Source: Rhizophagus clarus (Eukaryota; Glomeromycota; Glomeromycetes; Glomerales; Glomeraceae). Taken from it: DNA of 64,000 bases. The notes under the pieces are model-generated. The model was not told the DNA's origin. It did not search any database and was given only the letters and a program-made list of their open reading frames with translations. Where the stretch lies: assembly GCA_015698045.1 (NCBI GenBank), contig BLAL01000338.1:310001-374000 (forward strand), read 5' to 3'. Positions 1 through 10,699 of the stretch are shown here, piece by piece; position 1 is the stretch's first letter; the number at the start of each line of letters is the position of its first letter. Both the position numbers and the translations under genes were made by a program.

Positions 1-1330
1 TACATTATCATATTTAATTTTTTATTTATGTATTGGTGATATTTTTTGAATTGAAAAAAAAGAAATATATGGCAAAGCTTTTTTTGCTTATGATAGGAGA
101 AAACTGGAGTACATAGTTTATATATATATATGTATATATGTTTTAGAATTCTGGAAAAAAAAATTTTATAACCAGGATTGTCGACAATTTTTAACATGGG
201 CTTCTTTCTCCTTTCCTTTCCTCTAGGACTAAAGAAATTAAATATGATCAACACCAATGAACAAGCCACATGGTCATAATTACAATTAAATCAATTAATA
301 TATAAGAACTCCATTTTGTAATTACAGAAATTACAAAACATTAAATATTTTTATGTTAAGATTACAAAATATTTTTGTAAGAGAATTAATGAATTTATTG
401 AAAACTAAGAGGTTCTAAGATAATAAAATTTTTTTATTACGATTAAATCTTTGAAAATTGAGGAAAATTTAATAATTTAACAGCAAATATTATTTAATAT
501 TTATTATTCAATTGGGACCGGGATAGAACAAATTAATAAAAATTTGCCGAAAAAAATATCACTATTTATTTCATTATAGCGGATTCAATTTAGAATATAA
601 ATAAAATTTTTAACAAAAATATAACGTATCCTCATACACATATCCTTTCACTAATGAAAAAGGATGTACAGATATAAAAAAAGAGATATATCATATATAA
701 AATATAAATAAAAATATAAATATAAAATGAAAGAAAAAAAAAATGAAAAAACGAATTTAATTAACGCGGGACATACGCTAGGCATTTATATCCTTAAAAT
801 TTTATCCTTGAAATTGGGTAAATTGAGTAAATTGATTACCCGTAATATCCGAAGAAGAATAATTCGAATAATGGTTATCTTGTTGAGGAGAAGTGGGTAT
901 AATAATAATTTTAAATCCAGGGATATCAAAACTAAAGATTTCAGATTGAGAAGGGTCATATTAAGTGAACCTAATGTAGAGGTAGTATTTTCAATAGGTT
1001 GTGGACGATCGTAATATTGCGGAATATATGACGAGCTGACAGAAGTTGTACTTTCACTAAGCGGCTGATGAGTGTAATTATTATTTATGTGAGTTGTTTG
1101 AAAAATATTATCATCATTCGCAGCAGAAAAGTCACTGACAGCGTTATAAATGGAACGTTCATGTTCTGGTTGAATAATTGATTGTTGTAAATTATTGGAT
1201 TCAGAAAAAGTGCGACCATCGTGATTATTTTGTAAAGGATTATTATCCATGGTTAAATTTTTTTTAAAAAAAATTGAAATGGTTTTGAATTTTAGAGGCT
1301 CTTTTTATAATAAAACTGATTTTTGCGGGT
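1..1330. repeat. Segmental duplication block A (first copy)
   Basis: This block is repeated with small changes at 14225-15990 (A') and more loosely at 21180-22750 (A''). Shared landmarks are the stretch around 66-110 (matching 14295-14335), a run ending in GATTGTCGA near 176, the TTTCTCCTTTCC stretch near 207, the pair AAAACTAAGAGGTTC / GATTAAATCTTTG at 400-455, and then the minus-strand small gene at 802-1250. The order of landmarks is the same in A and A', so this is a true segmental duplication and not chance AT-rich similarity. It is the first block of an A-B-D series that recurs downstream. Confidence 0.85.
802..1250 (-). pseudogene. IIQPE-family small protein, copy A, frameshifted
   Basis: This is the minus-strand first copy of a repeated small-protein family. 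It starts at an ATG at 1250 (MDNNPLQNN) and follows the intact copy at 15461-15928 closely for about 97 residues: an Asn/Ser/Gln-rich chain, the IIQPEHE motif, an NAVSDFSA segment, and PQPIENTTSTLGS. Near 955 it lacks ten bases that the 15461 copy has between AGAAGGGT and CATATTAAGT. Reading then shifts and the conserved tail (SEIFSFDIPGF...) is lost. The DNA of the tail is still present down to the original stop at 802-804. There is no signal peptide, membrane span or domain that I recognise. The family function is unknown. Confidence 0.75.
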
Positions 1331-3760
1331 TTAAGGTACTCGTATTTTTGTGTAATTTATTTATTATGCAATTACTAGTTAAAAAATCGGACAAAAAAAA
1401 AAAGACACAATCACTAGGTACAAAAAAAAAATTGACAATCACAACAATCATTAGTTAAAAAAAAAAGCCTATAAACTAGAAATCCGAACTTTCTTTGGTA
1501 TGATTTTCACCAATTAGGGTTTTCTTTGTTGTTAGGATAAATTTAGACTAATGTATATTTTTTTCGGCGTTTTTTACATTGCATAAATAAAAAGTAAAAA
1601 AGTTGCAATTAGAATTTTATGTTTATAATAATAGTGATGATGTGACACCCTTGCATTTTTTATTTACAATATAAAAAAAATGTATTTCTACTAATTTTAG
1701 TAGTTCATTACACAAAAATGGGGGTCGTCTAAAGCGGGGGTAAATCGCCCGATTTATACAGATTTTTGGCCCGCATTACGGCATTAAGAAATTGCGTATG
1801 TGACAAATAGATGTGTGACATATAGGATTTTATTAACTGAAAAATTTCTAGTCGCCAGAATACTTAATAAAAATGAAAGAGTAGAGGGTGTGACACGGGT
1901 GACAAATATTTTACTATTATCACGTGATTTGCCCCGCTTTAGACATCCCCCAAAAATGTATAATGAATTAATTCAGTGTTACACCTATACATAACATGTG
2001 TTGGATTTTATTATAAAAATTCAAATTAAGTTTATATATAACAGATAAAAAATAAATCTAAATAAATTTTAATGCAATAAGTAATTGTTATTGGATATGT
2101 TTGACGTAAGCAAACTGGGCCTTTTTCGTGTATCTTATTGATTATTTTATAATAAAGTGATTAAAATTTGTGTATCACTATTTATAAAGTGATCAAAATT
2201 TGTGTATCACTATTTATAAAGTGATCAATAACATATGCGGAAAATGTCCAGTGCTCACATAGAACATGTACAATAAATAGAATTTAATTTCACCAAAGAA
2301 ATTTTTTTTGCTTTTTTATTTTATTTATATAATTAACTGTTATTAAATTGTAAATTTTCTTTATTATTTTAGTAGTTTTAACTGTAATATAAACTATCCA
2401 TTAATTTCAAGAACAATTAAATATTTAAAAATGTCTTTTTTACAATAAAAATCTAATATTTAAATATGATTGGATGGAAACAAATTGGTTTTAAAAATAA
2501 ATATATTACCCAAAAATGAGATTAATAACGTTATTCTCCTCTTGTTTACTATAATAAATAAAAATTTGTCATTATTTCATATTAATAACAGAAAAAATGA
2601 TAACTAAAAATCTAGTTGGATAATCAGCACTATTACCTTAATAAAAGTCGTTTCTTTTGTAAAGTTATGGCTAAAAATGAGATATTTACTATTAGTTAAA
2701 AATTTCTTTTTAAAATTTTATGTCACAAAAAAGTCTTTTTTTTTTCAAAAAAACAGTTTTTTCGTATTTATACGAAAGCTAATTGAAAAACTGCCCTTAT
2801 TACCTTAGAAAAACTTTCTCCTCGTGCAAAATTACATATATTTTTGCTATTGACATTGTGTCTTTGTTCATACTTTTATAAGGATCTCAAAAAATAATAG
2901 TTTTAAACGTTAAATTTCTCGTAGCAAAGAAATTAAAAACTGATAAAGCACATGACAAATCTATGATATTACTTAAGGAGTTGCATATTAAAATTGATGG
3001 TTAATTATAAAATGAAGTAACTCAATTATAGTTAATTGTAGGTTCTTAACCTTATATACCCTTAATATCATATTGCTATTACTATATTGATCTTTCTTTA
3101 CTTTGTATCTATTTGCACTGATAACAAAAAATTGATGATAACAAACAACTCCTATGTAGTACAAAATTTAGGTAGTATGAAAAAACAGGCACAACGTAAC
3201 TGATAAGGCATAAGCCACAATGTAAGTCGTTAACAGATTTGTATAACGTGGATCATTGAGCAATTTGTGCTGCGGCATTCATTCGTAACTGCTGATTACC
3301 TATGCCACAATGAAACTATTTTTTTCGTTCTGAATAAATTTTTTATATATTAATATATCATATGATATATTTGAAAAAAGTGATAATCGTCCAGGCGACA
3401 TTTGGCAATTCCCAAATTTAATTATTTAAAAATAAATTTTCAATGATGTTAATTGGAGAATGGAAATACTAGTTAAGGCAATTTTTGTTTGCATTACTAA
3501 CTCGTAGGCACTTTTAAATATAGAATCGTTATTTTTTGCTTCAAATTGATGTATATTTTTAATCATTAATCACGGAGTATTAACATCCATAAATATATTA
3601 GTTATTTCATGATTACTGTACATACGTCACTTCATTTTTGCTAAAAATTTAAATATTTTTCTCCTTTAATTAAATTGATTAAACTGGCTTATATTAATAA
3701 AATACACTTTTTTAGCTTACAAGAAAACACAGAGTTGAAAGTTTTTTTTAAAGCAAATAA
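1260..3760. other. Long intergenic stretch, no supported gene
   Basis: No convincing reading frame is seen on either strand. Two short segments have partners in the second duplication unit: 1953-2005 resembles 16390-16450, and 3050-3150 resembles 16480-16560 (shared TTGATGATAACAAA). This ties the stretch between A and B to the stretch between A' and B'. It also contains the small tandem repeat at 2154-2225. Confidence 0.5.
2154..2225. repeat. 32-bp tandem repeat, about 2.2 copies
   Basis: The unit begins AAAGTGAT(T/C)AAAATTTG and continues TGTATCACTATTTAT. The starts are near 2154, 2186 and 2218, giving a period of 32. Each unit contains GTGAT and ATCAC, so single-stranded copies could fold. 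Confidence 0.8.
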
Positions 3761-3762
3761 AA

Positions 3763-4929
3763 ATGAATACATTAACAACTATTCAGTTAGGCCATCTTGA
3801 ATCAGCTTTAGACCAACGTCAGACTATCTTTCGGCGAAGTACAGCAAATCATCTAAATAATTTATCCCAATTTCAAAAAAAAAGTTTTTTTAGCACTTGA
3901 AGGAATCACTAATTACACAATAACAGGGTCTTCCACTATGACATTTAAAGAGTCTCAGCAAGTTTATGCTGAAATACTATTTATATCACAGTATTTAGGT
4001 GTAAGACATGTTCTTGAAAATAATATAATTGGATTTACTAATCGATGCAGAAACCTTCATCTTGAATTTATGTTGAATGATTTCAAAGATGAAGGTTTAT
4101 TAGAATTTTTTTATACACAAATTTCTTCCACTTCCAGATGCTTAATAAGTAAATTAATTCGATGGAAAATTTGTCGTTCCATGATCAGAAAAGAAGTAAA
4201 TTTATGTGAAATTATAGATTCTATAAGAACTTCAATTGGTACTTTTCTACCATTAGATTGTCCTTTATGGCCAACAACAATTTGTATAATTTCTGATAGT
4301 CAACAAAAATTATTAGATATTACAACAAGCCCAGGTGCATATCCTGAATACAGCCAGTTTTTCACTATTCAAAGGATTATCAAAGCACCTCCATTATACG
4401 TCGATCGAGAATTTAAATATTTTTCACTTCGAAATGAACAAATTTTAACCAATCAGACTATGTTTCATCAATTACCTGTATCTGATAAAAGAATCAATTG
4501 CATGGCTATTTCTTTGAATAAAACTTTGCTGTATACACAGAAATTCCATTCTAATGAAGAGTTTCGTAAAGATCTTTTTATTAACGTCCGCTATTTGAGA
4601 ATAGCAGATTCACAGACGATCATCAGAACATAATTGACCGACAATCTGTATTAGTAATTGGCAAAATCAAACCCTGCAAACGATGTGAATATGTATATGA
4701 CTTTAACTATGAAGAAAATGGTGATACTGTTGAGCAAATGACTAAATATTTTATCATGTGTAATTGTGCTGAAAGTGAAGGTAGTATTCACCTAGTAGCT
4801 CCACAAACTACACAAACTAAAAGTGAATATAGAGATCTAATTATAGATTTTTTTGAAAATAGAGAATACCTAATTTTTATTGGAATTAGTTTGTTTGTAA
4901 ATTTTTTTAGCAGATTAATAAGAGATTAA
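3763..4929 (+). pseudogene. Hypothetical protein gene with two frame breaks
   Basis: An ATG at 3763 opens MNTLTTIQLGHLESALDQ in frame 1 but meets a stop just after an A-run/T-run at 3875-3891. Moving one base there gives a continuous reading (LALEGITNYTITGS) into the 231-codon frame ending at 4633. A second shift near 4610-4630 returns to frame 1 and continues to 4929. The two shifts are +1 and -1, so they cancel. The body (roughly 375 residues if continuous) is not a family I recognise. The C-terminal part has a CKRC pair near 4680 and ends in one hydrophobic segment (FIGISLFVNFF), possibly a tail anchor. It is either a pseudogene or a real gene with homopolymer sequencing errors. No counterpart is seen between A' and B'. 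Confidence 0.55.
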
Positions 4930-5438
4930 GCAATAATTCTGTGCAGTCTATCATCTGTATAGATATCACCTGAAAAGGTTCTCTTGTAAAATGTGATTAA
5001 AATTGAAAAATCTCTTATAGTTTACATTGGTGGGAATAATATATAAATAAATGAAATATACTTGTATGAATTATTGGATTTGCTAAAAAATTAGAATTAA
5101 ATTGTATGAATTAGTAAGAAGAAATTCTCGTTTTATGGGTTAGGGTCCAAGAAATTCATCTCATTACTTCTCTGAAAAATAATAAAGTACATATCTTTTT
5201 GACCTTTATGCTTGGAAAATAAAAATTAAAAAGAAACGAAAAAGAAATCAATCCACTTCGCTATATTACAATTATTATAATAGCATTATTAAGATTTAGT
5301 ATTTATTTAAAATGAAAGAATCAGAAGCAACTAATAATTCATGAGATACAATTATGATCTACTAATACTATTCTGTATTTATACAGTATTATAGAAATTG
5401 GATTAAAATGATAAAAAATTATGTTTTCAAAACATATT
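4930..5438. other. Intergenic, nothing recognised
   Basis: This AT-rich spacer lies between the converging ends of the 3763-4929 and 5439-6032 genes. I see no repeat or RNA gene in it. Confidence 0.4.
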
Positions 5439-6032
5439 TCAGTAATCAGTATTTTGAAATACATCAGTGCTTCTTGCGCCTGTATCTTTGTAATTATACA
5501 AAAATTTTAGCGGATCATAATTCAAAGATATGTACAATTTACCACTACCACTTAAGTACATCTGTGCATTAGAGTATTCTATACCAATGCAAAGAATTAA
5601 GGTCTCCCCATATCTTTCTAACTCATTCCCATAAATATCATATGACATTGATTCTAAGATATGAAACCCTCGTGCGTAACCATTTTTATCAACATCTAAT
5701 GGAATAAGAGCATAGCGATACTTCTCGCAAAATTCCCTAATTTTTGATTCCTTTTCAGCATCTGACTTTAGTAATTCAAGTTCAAGCTGACGAAATTGGT
5801 TAAGTGCTTCAATATCACGATCACTAAACCTGCAATCATCATCTCCTCTTTTCCAAAAATCATCAGTATACGTTCGTGGAACTGGTGGCAGATTAGTGAA
5901 CAAATAACTATTACTTTTAGATTTATCACTATTGGACTTGGTATGTGTTTCAGGCTTGGGATGTGTCTGTCCCATTTTTTTCGTGAAGAGACTTTTCCAA
6001 AATGATATTACCGTATAAAAACATAAATCCAA
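5439..6032 (-). CDS. Hypothetical protein, possible MGQ N-terminus
   Basis: This is an intact minus-strand frame of 197 codons. The better start may be the internal ATG at 5975, which gives MGQTHPKPETHTK and a 178-aa protein. A Gly at position 2 is compatible with N-myristoylation, but the rest of that consensus is weak. A Ser/Lys-rich linker follows, then a charged segment with LELELLKSDAEKESK that should be helical, then a mixed domain with DVDKNGYARGF and GIEYSNAQMYLSGSGK. I recognise no named domain. A degenerate relative occurs at 16950-17200 in the second duplication unit, with recognisable SDAE and DIDKNG pieces. That supports this being a real gene inherited with the segment. Confidence 0.55.
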   Translation of the reverse strand: MDLCFYTVISFWKSLFTKKMGQTHPKPETHTKSNSDKSKSNSYLFTNLPPVPRTYTDDFWKRGDDDCRFSDRDIEALNQFRQLELELLKSDAEKESKIREFCEKYRYALIPLDVDKNGYARGFHILESMSYDIYGNELERYGETLILCIGIEYSNAQMYLSGSGKLYISLNYDPLKFLYNYKDTGARSTDVFQNTDY

Positions 6033-6524
6033 ATATCATTATTGTCTAAAAGTAATATATTAATATTTCGTAGTACACCATTGTAATTTGTATCACACTA
6101 TCGTACATAAAGATTTATCTCGATGCGAATCATAAGTATTAGTCACATTTGGTTAAATTAATATCACTTTATATAGTATATAGATGTTGCGTAATAAAAA
6201 AATATGCCAGAACTTTCGATACTATATATATTATATATTGTAAATGTATGGCAATATTCTATAATAAAAAAGAAAATTAAAATGATCCTGATATTACCAA
6301 AAAGTGAGATTTAATCCAAATTTAAAACTGAAATGTACCTATAAAAATAATCACTGATATAATGATAATAATTACATTCTTAAAACAATGTGTGCGAACA
6401 CGGATATAATATATCACGTGAGATATATATTTTCCTGCAAAAATCGTCATAAATTTGATCGAAATATTTGATTGGATGATCTACATCTAAAAATTTTTTT
6501 TCTTTTTAAAAAAAATAAAAGGGT

Positions 6525-7045
6525 TGACGAACTAAGATTCCAGCCTAATGGAGACCGATAAGTGTCTCTAAAAGTTTTTTGTTTTTATGTAAAAAACTTC
6601 CTTTTTTTTATAGATTTCGGCCTGGAACTTGGAAATGGAGAGAGTAAGTGTTTCTAAAGGGGAGAAGTGAGGGTTTTTTTCGTTTTTTTTTTTATGTAAG
6701 AACGTTTGTTAACGTTCTATTTTGTAGATTTTGACTTGGAACTTGGAAATGGAGAAGGTAAGTAATGTTTCTAAGAGGGAAGTGAGGGCTTTTTTTCTTT
6801 TTTTTAATGCAAGAACGTTTATTAACGTTCCTTTTACTTCGTTTTTTTTTTTGTAGATTTTGGCTTGAAACTTGAAAATGGAGAGGGTGAGTGTTTCTAA
6901 AAGAGGAAGCAAGGGTTTTTTTATGTAAGAACGTTTATTAACGTTCTATTCTTTTTTTTTGTAGATTTCGACTTGGAACTTGGAAATGGAGACAGACGAA
7001 TGTTTCTAAAGGGGAAGCGGGTTTTTATTTTTTTATATAAGAACG
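6525..7045. repeat. Minisatellite of 78-129 bp units with palindromic core
   Basis: Five units start with a TAGATTT(C/T)GRCYTGGAACTTG-like segment near 6533, 6611, 6725, 6854 and 6962. Each continues through GGAAATGGAGA, a GTGTTTCTAAA segment and a T-rich tract. Between units stands AGAACGTTTATTAACGTTCT or a close variant: an inverted repeat with 8-bp arms and a 4-base loop. Unit length varies mostly through the T tracts. The units are too diverged and uneven for a CRISPR, and the host is eukaryotic. Confidence 0.85.
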
Positions 7046-7109
7046 TTCTGGTCTGAATTTGACTAGTTTGGACTAAAAGATGGATTTTATCATTTAATTG
7101 TTGTCTTTC

Positions 7110-7190
7110 AAATAAATTACTTGTTAAATAAATTACTTGTTAAATAAATTACTTGTTAAATTAATTATTTGTTAAATAAATTACGTCCGT
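7110..7190. repeat. 16-bp tandem repeat, five units
   Basis: The unit AAATAAATTACTTGTT is repeated three times exactly (7110-7157). A fourth copy has two changes and a fifth is degenerate (7174-7190). Confidence 0.9.
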
Positions 7191-7417
7191 CAAATCAATT
7201 ACGATCGTAAAAATAATTAGTGAAATCACAATAGGTGATTTTTGAACTAATACATTTTATTGATGAACTCGTAAATATCGAAAAACTAGCTTGTATACAT
7301 ATATAGTAGAATAGCAGTAGATTCTTCTTTTTTATAATCATAAATTCTAATGCTTTAACGACTAATAACCCAACAACCCAAATTTTAACAACAAATTAAA
7401 ACAATAACGAATGTTAT

Positions 7418-8385
7418 CTAGTTCTTTCGACTCAACAAACGCCTTGGAGCTTCTTGACAAGTTCTAGCATAATGTTTGCAATTCCCACACTTACGCCCTC
7501 TATTACTCTCTGCTTTTTCATTATTATGTATATTGATTTGTGTGTTGTTTCTTGAGACATGCTTGCTTTTAGAGGAGGATTGTTCAACATTTGATTGCAA
7601 CCTTTTTGGTGGGCGTCCTTTATACTTGGTGATGTTTAGTATTATTAACATCAAGAATATAATCTTCATTTGTTTGCTGATTTTCATCAAATTTGTTTTG
7701 TATATCATACAGAAATGTTCTCAACATATTAGATAGCTCTCAGTACATATCAGCTTTAATAGCTGAATCAATAACCTTTTTTGACAACCCAACAACTCGG
7801 CATATAATTTTGTTTGACTTTGTTATTGCATAATATAGGTCGAATAGAAAATAAATGGTTGAATGTACTATTGGTGACAACCGAGTTGTTTGTAGAACAT
7901 AATGTAATGACCGGTATTTGTTGTAAAAGAGTATCCTGATTGATATTAGACGTAAGGTACCAGCGAGGTGATATAAGAGTTATATAATAGATTGCTGATT
8001 GAGAATAAGTAGCAATATGAAAAAAATGGTGACAGATTAAACCTTTATTCATTAATAAAAGGCATATGCACAAATGTGTACCATCTTTCAATAATGCTAT
8101 ATAATGACCAATGCCTGATGTTCCTGTAGCTTGAACATGCCACACTTCCAATACAGTTTCTTGAGTTATATCTTTAATTAATGATTTAAAAAGAACTTGA
8201 CGAATATCTTGTTCTTATTCTTGAAGTCCAATATAAATCTCCTCATAATCAATATCCGTCTAAAAGACAATATATTACTTTAATATTATATACAAAAAAA
8301 TGAACAGATAATCAATTAACTTACCTCTATTAGTTGCTGCCAATTCATAACATGGTTCAACTCATAGCATACCGATTGGTCCATT
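7418..8385 (-). pseudogene. MULE-type transposase C-terminal fossil (SWIM zinc finger)
   Basis: Read on the minus strand, an upstream exon (about 8385-8325, ending QQLIE before a GTAAGT donor) and the next exon from 8259 (DIDYEEIYIGLQE) lead into EVWHVQATGTSGIGHY and DGTHLCICLLLMNKGLICHH. The last has the CxC-x9-CxH spacing of a SWIM zinc finger, as in MULE/FAR1-related transposases. Downstream come a GRPPKRL basic motif and a CGNCKHYARTC zinc-knuckle-like pair, the usual C-terminal order of such proteins. The frame is broken by TAA after LQE, by stops near 7735 and 7640, and by at least one shift. The N-terminal catalytic DDE part is not present nearby. This is a dead transposon remnant. It lies just outside block B and has no counterpart next to B'. 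Confidence 0.75.
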
Positions 8386-9859
8386 TGTAATCACTGCTTT
8401 CCTAACATAATAGAGTCAAGAAGACAATTGCCTATAATTCAGATTTCACTGTCTCTTTGTGCTTTTAATTCTTTGTATCTAATCAAATTAAGATAATGAA
8501 TAACCAGTAAATATGTAATTAGTGTTTCATTTTTTAATTATAACAAATAACATACCTTTATGCTAATTTAGTTTAATATGTCCAGAAAAGACGAAAATTT
8601 GGAGATTTTTTCGATTAATTTTGAGATATCAATTGGAGATCAAACGTTTCCATTTACTATACGCAAACGGATGTTTGTGCTTAAATATAGTCAGGTGATA
8701 TAAGCAAAATTTACACCGGAACGCGATCATGTTTAGAACAGGCCCTCCAAATTGTTGCTACTTTCATCGGCCATCCACAAAGTTTGAAAGAGATGATGTT
8801 GTGAGCTAAGTACGCATATAGAAACATTATTAAGTACGATACTCATACTATGCAACTATAAAAAAACATATCAACATTCCGTCACACCTCATTATCACTT
8901 CTGATTCATGATGCTTCTATAAGCTTAATACTCGCTCGCCAGGTATTCTTGTCTTTGACCAATTATAAAGAATTGGAAGAGTCTTTATAATCTTGAAAAA
9001 TAAATGGGATCTCGAAATTAATGATTTTTTGTTTTCTTCTGCATGATTTTCATATGGATTATATAAAGAAGACTTCGACTTTGACAAGCGGGAATTTTGA
9101 AATATTTTAATATTGTCACGTCAGTATAGTCAATGTTATTTATATAGGTATGTGTTTGAATCACTTTAGAAATTACAATAAAAAGGTAGTGTACAGGTAC
9201 TTGGTAAAAAATTTTATATACTTAATGGGAATTTAAGTGATATATTTTTAACAAAAACGAAAAGGCTGCACAGACCACAGAGGTGGAATCATAGAAATAA
9301 TTTGAACTCTGGGAAGTTTTTTTTAGAACTTTATAACTTGGTGAACAAAGAGGTGTTTTCCGACGAAACTTAACCATATTATAGAAGGGGTTCCCATCTT
9401 TTTATAATATGTAATTCGCTACGAAGGCCATTGATAAGTTTGATGGAAGTTCACGTAATTTCTATCGTAACACGCAAATTTGATATTCGTCGAACACGTG
9501 CTTAATATTATGTTTCGATAAGCGGACGGTCATACACATTTATTAGACTTGATACTAATACATTAATTAATTTGTTATTCGTCATGGTTTGACCAACAGT
9601 TATTTCTTTTTCTACAACACAAAAATAACTAAAGTATCAACTGAATTTTCACATTGGATTTCTTGTTTAAAATGAATTCTTTCAACAATAGGTTGCTAAA
9701 AATTCCTTAAATTTGAAGTAAATGTTTTATTAATATAAATATAAATACTAAAGTAAAGTTCACTATTGTTATACAAGATAAAAGCAATAGAATTTATATA
9801 ATAAAATAATAATTCAAAAATGATCTTAGAGTTTACATATAACTATGCGATTGTAGTTC

Positions 9860-10253
9860 ATTGTTTAGAATCGGGTAAATTGATTATTCGTATTAGAATA
9901 ATTCAAAAATAAGTATCATCTTGCTGAGGAAAGGTAGGTACAATAATAATTTTGAACCAAGGAATGTAAAAAGCTGAAGATTTCATGTTGAGAAGGATTA
10001 ATAGCAGTCATGTTAAATGAATTTCCAATTGCAAGTGTGAACATGTAATGAGCTGATAGAAGTTGAGACGATATTTTCATTAGATGGCTCATGGTAGTAA
10101 TTATTATCGTTCATGGAAGTTCTCAGAATTAGGACATTCCTGTTCCGGTTGAATAACACTAGGTTGATTGCAAATCGTTGAGATGATTTGGTTTAGACGT
10201 TCATTAAACGAGAGTTTATAATCATTACTATGTAAAGGATCAAAGTTATTCAT
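9860..10253 (-). pseudogene. IIQPE-family small protein, copy B, degenerate
   Basis: The minus-strand ATG at 10253 starts MNNFDPLHSNDYKLSF, and the reading goes through SVIQPEQECPNSENF before a stop about 50 codons in. The DNA beyond still resembles the family 3' part (down to about 9860, near a GGGTAAATTGA-like stretch), but it carries stops and shifts. It shares the VIQPEQE core and gene orientation with the other copies. Confidence 0.65.
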
Positions 10254-10559
10254 CGTCAAATTTTATACGAAATTTGTACTGAGGTGTATAACTGGAAAGT
10301 TTAAACAAATTACGGAAAACTTCAGTGGTCTTTTATAATAAAACAACTTCTGCGGCCAACAATGAATATTTTGAAATATAGAAATCTGCCGTTACTCATG
10401 AATAACGCGAACTTGTACTACAGGTCCCGTGCAAAGGCTTGTACATTTGTAAAACTTTATCTCTGATTATATTTTAAAGAACGCGAATTTGTACTATGTA
10501 ATTAGTAAAGAGGTTCTGAGTGAAATTGATTTTCAAATCATTTTTCTATTTTATTTTTA

Positions 10560-10650
10560 TGTTCCTGTCCTAGTTGAATAAATGGTTGAATAACAACGGC
10601 TGATTATTTTGTAAAAGATCTATTAAAGTTGAAGGAGATTGTAACGATTT
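10560..10650 (-). pseudogene. IIQPE-family N-terminal scrap
   Basis: A short stretch (TCCTAGTTGAATAA...GGTTGAATAACAACGGCTG...TTTGTAAAAGATC on the plus strand) mirrors the IIQPEQ-to-start region of the family on the minus strand. It is paired with a near-identical scrap at 19635-19715 in B'. It is too short to code. Confidence 0.45.
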
Positions 10651-10699
10651 TTTTTTTTTGCAGAGGATTTCGGAGTATCTTGTAATAAAATCGATTTGT

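Noticed and set aside
727..1014. 95-codon plus-strand reading frame
   Set aside because: It lies antisense to the IIQPE-family copy A and is explained as a shadow of that conserved DNA.
3880..3895. Explaining the first frame break of the 3763 gene as a GT...AG intron
   Set aside because: The only GT-AG there (GTTTTTTTAG) would be 10 bp, far too short for splicing. A one-base slip is simpler.
6525..7045. CRISPR-like repeat array
   Set aside because: Units vary in length (78-129 bp), there are no unique spacers of constant size, and the DNA is eukaryotic. It is a minisatellite.
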